From contig NC_051100.1 in the NCBI RefSeq assembly GCF_901709675.1, positions 13,312,286 to 13,376,285 of the forward strand: a stretch of 64,000 bases of DNA, given 5' to 3'. The notes beneath the pieces are model-generated. The model made no database searches, was not told the DNA's origin, and was given only the letters and a program-made list of their open reading frames with translations. Position numbers and translations under genes: made by a program. This stretch comes from Syngnathus acus. Its lineage: Eukaryota > Chordata > Actinopteri > Syngnathiformes > Syngnathidae. The stretch's first letter is position 1; each line of letters begins with the position of its first letter. Below are positions 49,041 through 59,800 of this stretch, piece after piece.

Positions 49041-51186
49041 TCACCAGGTCTGGATCGTCTTGTCCGACACAAACTTGCCGTGAGGCTCCAAAGCTCCGAC
49101 GGGAAGCAGAGCCAAGAAGACTGGCGTCTCAGCGCCTTCTTCAGGAGACTTGGGGGCTTTGGAGCCCGCCATGTCGGTGCGCACCCAGCCGGGGCAGCAC
49201 GCGTTTACCAGGATCTGAACAGAAGCGTTCGTCAAGAGGCGTTCTGACAGTCTTGCTCACGCGTGCTCGTTACCTGATCGTTTGCTCTCTCTTTGGACAG
49301 ACGTCTCGCGTGGATCATGGACAGAGTCTGAGCAAACATGCAGAAAAACAAGACAACAAAACATCACCAGTCAAGAACCCGTTGAGGTATTACACGTGAG
49401 GTATCCCTACAACAGTCCAAATACTTTTGACCAAAGCCTCCTTTCTTTACTCCCCAGACTTCTGTCATCATTTTCCTTACCCACCCTTCACTTCCTGCAT
49501 ACGTCCCAATACCTTTGTAGAAACCCTGTTTTCCCCCTTCCATTGAGTTCTAATGAGCCCGAATACGTTTTGTCCTCTTTTCACTAGGTGTCTCATTACT
49601 TATGTCCGATACCCCACTTACACGTTTTGTGCGCATGTCTCCATGCTTTTGTCCAAACTTCTTGTTTTTCTTCACTTCACCTGACAAATTTTGATTATAG
49701 GACGCATTTTCATTGACTGCGTCTCAACTCTTTTGGTTCCCATTTTCTGTTCCCCTTGATTCCCAATACTTTTGTTACCACCATTTTTTTTTTTACACAT
49801 TTTCTGTCCCACTACTGTCTCCCCTGACATTGTCTTAACATCTCACCACAAGTGTCCCAGTACTTTTGTCTCCACTCCACGCTACTCCGCCCTTTATTAC
49901 GTTGTATGTGTCCAAATAGTTTTGTCATCACGCCACCTTTTCTTCACTATTCACATCCTGTAGGTGTCCCACCGTTTTTATTGTGTGTCCCAAAATTTTT
50001 GTCCAAATTCCAATCCCCAAAACTCTTTCAAATGGCGGGGCGCAGTACCGTCACGCCGATCTTGGAGACTCCGTAGGCCGTGTCGGGCCATCCTGCCTGC
50101 TTGTGCCGGTCGTCCTTGGCGAGCTCGACGAAGTGCGTCATGAGTGTTGTCAGCTCGTCTTCGGTGATGTCGTCGCTGCGGAAACGTTTCTGCAGCTCCT
50201 CGCTGCACTTGTGCAGGCTGCGCACGCTCACAAAGCTCGACACGTTCACTACGCGGCCTGAAAAAGGCAGAAGCAGCGTGGAGTTCCAAGGAACTCAGAC
50301 CTTCAATGTGAGCTCAGAGAAGCGTGCAGCTCCGTACCTCCGCATTTGATGAGCGGCAGGAAGTGGGTCAGCGTGTCCCGTGTGGCAAAGTAGTTGGTCC
50401 GCAGCGTCACCTCGGCCTGCGTGCCAAACGGCGCCGGGTCGGCCACTGAATGTGGACGGCAAAAAGGAACACTCAACAAAAAGACAGAGTTGGTACTTTA
50501 CTGGGTAAACGGCATTTCAAAACTGTGTGAGAATTAGCGAGTTGCCCCATAACGGACAACGGCCGCATTTTTCGCACTACAAGTCGCGCAGGTCAAAAAG
50601 ATGGGAGAGAAAAAAAAAAAAAAAAAAAAATCGATCGATCCGATTTTAGAGGGAAATGTTTTGAACTAGAACCGAGAGCAAGGAGAGTGGAGCTCAGACC
50701 GGCACCCACAATCCTTGTGCTGAAAGGCCGAATCTCACCAAGCAGCAAATATTTGCAAGTGTGTACACACGGGTTTGGGTCACCATCAAATTTTGTAAAT
50801 TAATTTCAAGGTTTCTTTGCGACAAGTTACCTTTAAAAGCGATGCCGGCGTTGTTGACGAGCACATCCACGCCGCCGTACTTTTGTTTGAAGAAGTCGGC
50901 AGCCTTTGCGATGCTGCTGATTTCATTGATGTCCAACTGGTGGAAGTTGACTTTCAAACCCTCTGCTCTCAAGGATGCTGTGGCCTCCTCCCCACGCCCC
51001 CTGCCCAGAAGGGGTGGTCAAAATGATTTTTGAAGTTGAGGTGGCCACATGTGCGGCGTGCGAAAAGACGTACACGTCCCTGGCGGTGAGGTATACGTCT
51101 CCCTGGAATTCCTTGCACAGCGCCTGCACGATGGCCTTGCCGATGCCTTTGTTGGCCCCCGTTACCACGGCGACCTTGCTGGACAT
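49041..51186 (-). CDS. cbr1: Carbonyl reductase [NADPH] 1-like, complete
   Basis: A cytosolic short-chain dehydrogenase/reductase that reduces aldehydes, ketones and quinones with NADPH. Six exons on the minus strand: 51186-51074, 51000-50831, 50445-50338, 50257-50049, 49327-49274 and 49214-49041. They join in frame to 828 nt, 275 aa plus stop, against 277 aa in the human enzyme. All introns are GT-AG; the first is only 73 bp. The start MSSKVAVVTGANKGIG aligns with the vertebrate N-terminus. Visible motifs are the nucleotide-binding TGANKGIG (residues 9-16), NNAG (87-90), the active-site Ser in VNVSS (about 137-138), and YGVSK with catalytic Tyr192 and Lys196. The end is NACCPGWVRTDMAG...KFVSDKTIQTW. 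The reading frame is intact, so the gene is probably active. It lies between and antisense to its two neighbours. Which fish paralogue (cbr1 or cbr1-like) cannot be told here. Confidence 0.93.
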
Positions 51187-52322
51187 CTTCTTGGTCAAGT
51201 CGATATGAGGAAAGACAAATGAATGAAAACAATTCACCTGTCCTTTAGTTCGGCTGCAGTGAAATCCAAAGTAATCCCAGCATTTTATTGTCCTTTGATT
51301 GGGTGGGCGCAGCAAAACTTGCTACTTGCAAAATGTTTGAAGGTGATGTTAAATGGTTTGATTGAAAACTAATTGTTTATCAACTTAATTGACAACTACT
51401 TTGACAATAAATGGGGCTGTAGAAATATACTTAACTCCGAAAAAATATTGAAAGGTGCACTTGATTACAATTAAAATGTTACATTCAAAGAGAACCATTC
51501 CAGCAACGCCCAGATTTGCTGAGTCATGGTGACTGCTACTCTTTGTATAAGAAAAAGATGACTGTCGATCAATTTAACAGATTATGCATTAGAACGTCAA
51601 ATAAGTGACAAACTGTTTGTAACAATGGCACAATTTATTTGTTTGCAGGTCGAAAATGTTTTGACAGTTTTTTTTATCTATTTTTTTAATGTATTTTTAT
51701 CTGAACTTTTTTTTATCTAAACAATGTGCATATAAATGCAATAGTAGTTGACCCCAGAATGATATAGAAATAAAATTAAAGTGTTTAAGTGCGCGTATCG
51801 CCAGTTCACTTAAAGAACTTTGAGCCCGACGCATTCTTTGCATTTGGACGACTGCTAAGCAGCAAAATAAACAGGAAAAGAACCGAGGCCACGAAACACA
51901 TCATTTACATTTTAAATTTGTTCGCATGACACCATCCGATCAACGAGCACGTTTGATCTTACCTTAGCTTACCCAAAAGGACCCTACCCTCCTCTAAAAT
52001 AACGTCATCGGCATGTTTGTCACAACTATGCTTTCACTTATTCGACGGTATTTTAAAACGTGCAAATAGAAACATTTAGTCTATCATATTTTGTGCACTT
52101 GCAGAATTGATCATTAGGCTTTGCTTTCTTACTTGTAATTGTTGTTATGATGTGCACCGAAGAAAGAGTGCTGGATTCCAACCGCGGAAGCAGACCAGAA
52201 GTTGAATGCACTTCTGCGCAGTCTCAGTGCGCAGACACGGACAACCATCCCCCCAGCTTCTTTTTTTTTCTTTCTTCATTCACACACACATTCACACCGT
52301 CACTCACACACAAACATTCACA

Positions 52323-52393
52323 TTCATATGTGGGAATTGAACTCACGGTGTTGGCACTCAAGTGTACCCCTACACCATCAGCGACTCCCTCCC
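52323..52393 (-). mobile_element. tRNA-derived SINE head (minus)
   Basis: Minus strand reads GGGAGTCGCTGATGGTGTAG and GAGTTCAATTCCC, the same family as the copy at 45005, with a 24-base deletion between boxes relative to that copy. Confidence 0.65.
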
Positions 52394-52599
52394 CCAGCTT
52401 TTACACTACCAGGGAATGATCCTGTGGGAAGTACCGACGAATGGATTAATATGTGGATGTCGCTCTGATTAATAAATACCGCTGTTGTATAATATACACG
52501 ATAGTGGCTGCTTTTACCCCGTTGTTCTTCAATCTTTGTCTAAAAAAAAAAGAAAATATATATATATATTTTTTTTCTTTAATATATTTGATTATTGTC

Positions 52600-52850
52600 A
52601 AATTTTTGACAGAATCAAACAGAAATATGTAGTTACATGGGGTAGAGTCAGATAAGCTTAGGCTTCCTTCTACTCCCTGTTAAACAAATATGATTTTACG
52701 ATAAAGGGAAAATTATAACACAATATCATTTTTTTTCTTTCTTTTTATGTTCTATTGTACTATGGACTTATCATTTTTCTGTATTTTTACTTTTTTTCTT
52801 GTATTTCTTTAATGTTCGAAATAAACAAACAAACAAACAAACAAACAAGC
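52600..52850 (+). mobile_element. Retroposon 3' end with (AAAC)n tail
   Basis: Contains GATAAGCTTAGGCTTCCTTC and TTTAATGTTCGAAATAAAC followed by (AAAC)n, an arrangement seen at the 3' ends of fish LINE-like repeats. 5' boundary approximate. Confidence 0.55.
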
Positions 52851-53855
52851 AGGCGCGTTGTCTGACGTAATGTATGGGAACGTGCTGCCGTCTCCTGGCC
52901 AGATTTTGAAAACGCAACATCGGGATCTATTTTAAAAGGTGCAGTACCCTTTTTGGTTGCCATGGTAGCAATGCGTTAACTGTGGACTCCAATTGCTGCC
53001 AACAATCCTTTATCTTTCTTATGTTGGCCAGAGAAGCAAAACGGTTTGAACTGTCTCGTATGTTTTGTGTTGAAATGTGAGCAAATTTGTTGTTCTACTT
53101 TTCTTCCTCAATCGCATGAAGGATGTTGAACTTGTCTTTCAATGTCTTCTCTCCATCAAGAGCGTGACAGGAAGCGGCCTCGTGGATTTCCTGCGTCCTT
53201 ATCGCACGACAGGAAGAGGATGAAGATGGAGGGAGAGAAAAAGGACCATGGATTTGTTTCCAAGGAGGAAGGAACAAGGAGTTAGGCTGAGGAGCAGCAG
53301 GAGGAGGAAATGCCTCCAGATATCAGGTGACAGCTTTGAATACAAAGACCTCTGAGAACTTTCTTTGGGTGTTCCCCACCTCGAGAGAGCGCCGTCACCA
53401 GAACGTGAGTCATTTGCCTTGGTCATAATAGACCAGGAGAAGTTCTCGCTTGACTTGGACCAGTAGACTGGCTTGTGAAAATGCAACTGCATTGTGGCAT
53501 TTTCATTTTTTGCATCATCTTTAGTCGAGCAGCAAGTCACAAATGAACCAAAGAAATGACCCCAGTTTGACACCATCTCAACATTGTAAACATGAAACTG
53601 TTGTTAATGGGAACTGAAGTTGCAACGATGGCACAAACGCAACTGGCCAAGAGCAGCATCTTGTCTCGTCACCTTCAACTTCCAAAGCTAAAACTTGAAC
53701 GTCTTGAACGTTAGCTCACGATAAGATTTCTTATAATGTCACTTCCTGTGTGGGCGTGACCTCCCCCTCCTCTCCTGCCTATCCCGCTGCCCCTCCTCCT
53801 TGGTTTTAAAAGAAGGTGGCAGGCGCACGAGCCCCCACTCATTCAAGCAGCAGTC

Positions 53856-56800
53856 ATGAGAGCCGTGAAGGTTCTGCTTGTGCTTCTGGCCTTTGTGCTG
53901 AACACTCGTGGCGACGTGAGGGCCCGAGACCCCGAGGTGGAGCGCGAGGAGGACGAGCAAGGGGATCGGGGGGGCACGGTAAGCGTCATAGGTGCCACCA
54001 AGGAGACCCCCCCAATAGGAGGGAACTACCCAGCCCGAAGCGGGTGAGTCCATCGAGTCGACAACAGCATCCTCAGGGTGTTGTGCATTTCAAACCCCGG
54101 GAACTGCTGCCCGTTGATTGCGCAATAGACTTTGGGATGTCTGTCAGCATCCGATCAGGATGTTCCTTTGTTCGCACTGTCCAGGAGACGACGCTGTTAG
54201 TGATGAATCTTTCGTGCCCAATTTGCAACTTGGAACCCGAGCGTTGTTGTTTGCTGACATTCCAAGCGTGTGGCGCCACGACTGTGAGGAAGCAGGAAGT
54301 CCTTGCGTGTTTTGACTGCTAGCGTCTCGCTCACGATTGCCACCCACAGCGAGGCTTTACGAGCCTCCCTCCGGGTATTAGACAGGCCCGCCCGTCACAG
54401 CGCTTGATGCAGCTGCTCTTGCCGTAGGGGTTCGTCAGGTCGAAATCGTGCTCCAGCGCCACCCTCGGCTCAACTTGATCCTGAACTTGGACACTCTAGT
54501 GGTGAGCACGTCTGCCTCACAGTTATCAAGTCCCTGTTCGATTCTGTTGCGGAGCCTTTCATTTTTCCTCGTCCCACCTTGCGCAAATTGCATGTTTGCG
54601 TTCTTGAAAACAAAATATATCCGGAGGGGTGAATGTGAGTGGGAGCAGTCCAGGTTCGATTGGTCTCCAGCTCAGCCCCAACCATAGCAGAAGTGCGATT
54701 GAGAATGGAGCCTACAAGCCCCCTGCATTCTTCTCAAAACACTGATGACGTTTGCAGTCATTGGAGGGAGGGGAGGCGCTCACTCGTGTGTTGACGTGTG
54801 CGTCACGCTGCGTCAGGTGTTTGGACTAAAAACCAAGAGTGGATGTCACCGCGACCGACGTGTTTTGGCGGTGCCTCGCGGAGGACACGCCAACCTTGAG
54901 GAATGGACGAAAACCCCAAAGGACTCTTTGTGTGGCTTTTGCTGGCTTCCAAAGGGTTGACACCCACTCAGCCACTAGAAGATGACAGGAAATTGTCTCC
55001 CGCTTGATCTCTGCAGGAAAGCAACATTGTAAACAACGACATTCCTCTGCTTTCTCAGTCATCGGACTTTGAATGATGGCAACGTTTGAAATACTGAAGC
55101 GGCAGCTTCTACTCTGCCGAACCCATCAAAACCTTTGTCGAGTGGTTTGAGTGTGGGATTGTTCCTCCCCGTGATGCCCCTCCAAAAGGAAGCGCAAGAA
55201 ACAATGGAGGAATAAAAGTCCGAAGTCACGTGTTTCGACACGTTTAGCCAAGCTGTTCAAACTATATGCAGCGTTTGGATCCGAGTGTTGCCGCCATAAT
55301 CACAATGAACCCCCGCAAATGTTTTTCACGTGTGCCTTTTGCAGGAACTGGTGTGCATTTGTGCAGAAGCGTATGGTCACAGTGGCGGCGGCGTGCGGGA
55401 CGGAGAAATACACCATCAAGTCCCAAAGTCCGTGTCCCAGCGGAACACCGGACTGTCATCTGGTCATGTAAGCCTCGCAACCACAAGGCGCCCGCGGCTC
55501 GGCGCCCCGAACCTCGGCAGCAGAGACTCGCGCTCCTCCACGCTCTCGCTGTGCGTGCGTGTGCGCAGGTACAAGCTGTCCACTCGGCCGCTCTACAAGC
55601 AGGAGCGGAAGCTGACCACGGCTCTGTTGTGGAGATGTTGTCCGGGTCACGGAGGAGACAACTGCGACGACACGGGTGACTTCTTCTCTTCCGTAGCATC
55701 ATCGTCATAGCAACAAGCTGTCAAGCGTCACATCTTTTCAATGTGCGCGGTTGTCCGAGTCCAATATCGATTACCTGCTGTTATTGTGATTTGTGCTCTG
55801 TGATTGGCTGAGACAAACCACACGGGCCCGTTTGAAAACACGATTACGGGTACGACTCATGTCCTTTAGAGGTGATTGGGGTCCCTTTCCATCATTTGAG
55901 AACCGTTTACGTTTTAAAATCGAACGGTCAAATTGTTGAAAATGAACTTTGGGGTTCCTCAAGGTTCTCTTTGAGGACCAATTTGGTCCAATACTATTTT
56001 GCCGCCATACTGTATTTTAGCAGGCAGTAAGTCAAAGCATTACCATCAAGGTACTATTATTCACCTAAAACGTCTCGTGTACACTTTTTTCGGCGATTAA
56101 AATTGATTTTTTAAGGAAATGTATTTTCTGCCTGTGACGTTGACACGAAACACGCACACACGCATGGGTCAGTCAAAACATGGGGCTAAAAAAGTCTCTC
56201 TGAAGAGGGCGTTTGTATCCATTGGGTTCTATTTTAAATTCTATTGCTTTTCTCTTTGTCCCCGACTTGAGTCTTGAGTCTATCCGTATCTGGTAGCAGT
56301 TTAATTTCGTACAGCCTTCTTTTGTGGGAAAGAGTAATGTTTGCTTGGAGTCCGGAGAAGGATATCCTGAAAAGGAGCCGGATGTCAAAAAAGGTGACTT
56401 CCTGTCAGGACTTATTTCGGGCGCTCGCTAGCTCATGTGATTGGGACGTCTAGTTTGTGCTTTTACACGTTGACCAGATTTCGAAACAAACTAAATGGGA
56501 ATATGTCAACTTGTCTTTGACAGTGGCTGATGCACAGAACGACTCGACGAGCTCCGAAGTCCGGAGAGCGGCCGCCTTTCCCCATGCTGCTGGTATGGAT
56601 GAGCGGTCGCCAATCACGATCGCCCGTCGCGGTCGTTCATCTCGGTCGTTCGTTTCGGTTGCCTATCGCGGGCGTTCATCGCGGTTGCCCATGGCGGTAA
56701 CCCATTGCGGTCGCGTTACATTTGGACAAAGGAGCAATTCTCTCGCGTTCACGCCTCTCGCTAGATGCCTTGTGCTTGGGAAATAATGAAAATGGCTGGA

Positions 56801-59800
56801 AAGTCAGAAGAAACCCGACGCGACCCGCTCGCTCCCACCACACCTCTAATTCAAAGCACTTCCTGACCCAAACCTTTGCAGAGACGCTGGACACAATCAG
56901 AGGAACTCCAAGTCATGAAATCCAGCCAGCGTGACTCCATGAGCAAGTTATTTTGCTTTTTTTTTCCCCACTGTTAAGGCCAGCCTGATCCTGCACTATT
57001 TTCAGACCCCGATTACGGGCGGGTGGTTTCTCAATGTGAAAGCCTCCATTCCCAAAAAAAGTCAGCCTTGAACATTTGGTTCTGACCTAAACAGCACCTT
57101 GGACCGTGCGCGCATCCCTGCTGATATCTTACCTTGCTCAAGGCCAGGCTACTCGCATCTCAAACTTGTGATTACATGCTTGTCCGTACTCCCACGCTCA
57201 AAGAATTCGATGCCGGAAGTCGCTTTCAAGAGTTGACTTGAGCATTAAACCGCAAGTCCACACTTTTGCAGTTTGAGGTCCACTTCAAAGCCTCCCCTTG
57301 CCGTGCCACTGCCCGACAATATCGACGTTCCCTTAAGCCAATGTCACAAGTGGGATTCGAACAACCGCCGACAAAGTGTACTACAATCTGAACCCTAACC
57401 CTGGGGTAGGATGAAACCTCCGACTGTTTCCGAAACTATGGTCAACTCCTGCCTGCAGCATATTATGTCCTCAGTATACGTATAGCATGTGAAGAATGTA
57501 AACCATAGGTACACAGAAAATGTACACACATATAAGCTGGATCTGTCTTTCAGGCGTACTTCCCCAGCAACAGCACAGCGACCCAAACAGACAGCAGAAC
57601 GACCACCAGGGCTCAGTCAACATCAGTCACGCTCAGCTTCCTGTCCGTGCAAACAATCGGGCCCACTCTCAACACCACGACAGCGCTCAAGATCCTGCCT
57701 ATGGACCAAAGCAAGACAGCGCTCAAGATCCCGTCTACGGACCAAACCAGGACCGTGCTCAAGATCTCGCCTACAGACCAAGGCAGGACCGTGCTCAAGA
57801 TCCCACCCACGGACTAAATGGAGACCATCAGGCACATGTTGCGCATCAGGACCACGCTCAGCATCCAAACCAAGTTTTGCACCCTGTCCAAGTTCAAGAT
57901 CAGGACCCCACACAGCAGCCTTCCCATGTACAGTATCCCGTCCAGGTCCAGGATAGGGACCCTGCTCAGAATTCTGTCCGTGTCGAGGAGGGCAACCTCA
58001 CGCAGCGTCCCGTTCATGTCTGGACTCAGGAACACATGCCACAACCTGCTAGAGAACCCAAGCAGCCAGAGCACCTTCGTCCCGGTAAGTGCGAATGTAC
58101 CAAATGTTTGCTTGACGTCCTCTTCTCATTTGACAAATAGACGAATCCAGGTGCCGGTGCGCTCGTTGCTTTTTTGCGCACTTCACGGGAATATGAGAGG
58201 AATCAATGAGTGGCTCGTCAGGCAAGCGGACAATCAAATTATTGCGAAGCGGCTCTCTAACAGAACCGCTTTCCGATTCTCATCGCTACTCACCATCTGT
58301 CAGATTTTTAACTAGGGGTATAAATTGTCTTTTTTTTTTTTTTAAAGAATAAAAATCACGAAAGAGGAAAACGTTTCTCAAGATCATAATGAAAATAAAT
58401 ATTCTAAATCAAGGCCTTTTTGTGTGCTCTTCAGGCACATACGAGGAGGCGGAGCCAGCGTCTGGTTCCACAGTCCCCGCAGCAGAGGTGGCTCTCCCCC
58501 ACATGGTGGCGCTGCTGACATTGCAGCTGCAGCCCTCCCTGCAGCTCTTCAACCGCTCGCTGGAGCAGCTCGGCCGGCGGCTGGACGACCTGACCCAAGA
58601 CGCGGCCGAGCTGGAGGCCGCCCGGCGCCGGGAGCGGGCTGAGCGTGCTGACTACGAGCAACGACTGAACGCCAGGGTGGAGCAGAGCGTCCAGCAGGTG
58701 GCGATGCTGCACAGGCGGCTGGAGAACGCCCTGCGCTCCCAGCAGGCGATGCTGCACCACAACATCAGCAACGTCAAGAGCTACCTCATGGTATCGTTTC
58801 CTTTCTCCAACTTTTGGGAGTCTTGTTTTGAGCCTTGAACTTTTGCAAACCGGATTTGTGACTTTTCAAACCGATGACTTTTGGACTTGTTGCCGTCAGG
58901 TCAGCCTGCAGGCCATGAACACCACCTTGGCAGAGCTCAAGCTGGACCAGGCGGTGGGGCAAGAGCAGGGAGAGCAACAAGAAGCCGAAGTGGAGGCACC
59001 CCTGGGGGAAGTGCGGCTGGCAATATCGCAGACGTCAGCTGTGTGGGAGGCCATCGGGCGTCTGGACAACATGGTGCTCAACACCACCGTCAGGGTTAGC
59101 CGCCCATTCCTTTCTGTGTTTGGCGCTACCTACAGCCCGAGCTAGTCACTTTTCATCTACTTTTTGACTTTTAGAATTTGTAAACGTGGTTAATGTTGAG
59201 TCTTTCGATTTTTTTGACTCCATTCTTGCTTTTTTGTCACTTTTTTTTTACCATTATGACTTCTTTTTTCTTCACTCTTTGTCATATACTTTTTGGCTGC
59301 TTCTGCTGCTGACCTTTGACGATTCCTTTCATAATTGGATTTGCTGATTGTTTTTCCAAACGTGCCGTGGCTTCTCGTCTTTGCTGTTCGCAAGGCAGTA
59401 CGGCGTTTGTGTTGCCCGTTCAGGTGGACGAGCTGGCGGAGGACCTGGCGGCGACTCGGGGCGGCGTCCAGCAGCTGCGCCGTGACGCCGGGGCGCTGGG
59501 CGAGCGCCTGGAGGGCACGGCGCGCGCCGGCCAGGTGCTGTTCATGGAGACAGGCCTGGAAGTGGAGGCGGCCAAGGTGGCGGTGCTGGAGCGCGTGGAG
59601 CAGCTGGCGGGCAACCTGAGCCAGCAGGGCCGGCGGCTGCACGAGATGGACGTGGACGTGGACTACCTCTACAGCTTCCTCTACAAGAACAACACGTCGT
59701 CACCTTCGCCGTCCCAGTGTGACTGTGGGCATCTCGACGAGGTGCTGGCCCGGCTGGAGGTGGGCGTGACCAATGCCACAGAGCTGGCCAATGAGAACCG

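Larger units (their letters stand above)
51187..53855. other. Intergenic region between divergent cbr1 and the EMI-domain gene
   Basis: This must hold both 5' regions, as the genes are transcribed away from each other. It contains a SINE head (52323-52393, minus), a retroposon 3' end with (AAAC)n tail (about 52600-52850), and a TTTTAAAA box about 50 bp before the EMI-gene start codon that could serve as a TATA-like element. No further exon recognised. Confidence 0.5.
54044..55344. other. Intron 1 of the EMI-domain gene
   Basis: Holds a degraded SINE at about 54482-54700 (box-like GTGGTGAGCACGTCTGCCTC and TGTTCGATTCTG) and an antisense cysteine-containing open stretch at 54331-54480. Confidence 0.55.

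Noticed and set aside
57489-57956. Alternative plus-strand frame rich in Arg/Ser/Pro over the linker exon
   Set aside because: Shadow of the in-frame Gln/Asp-rich coding exon, which joins correctly with both neighbours.
59335-59619. Trp/Arg-rich frames across the coiled-coil exon
   Set aside because: Out-of-frame translations of GC-rich coding sequence.
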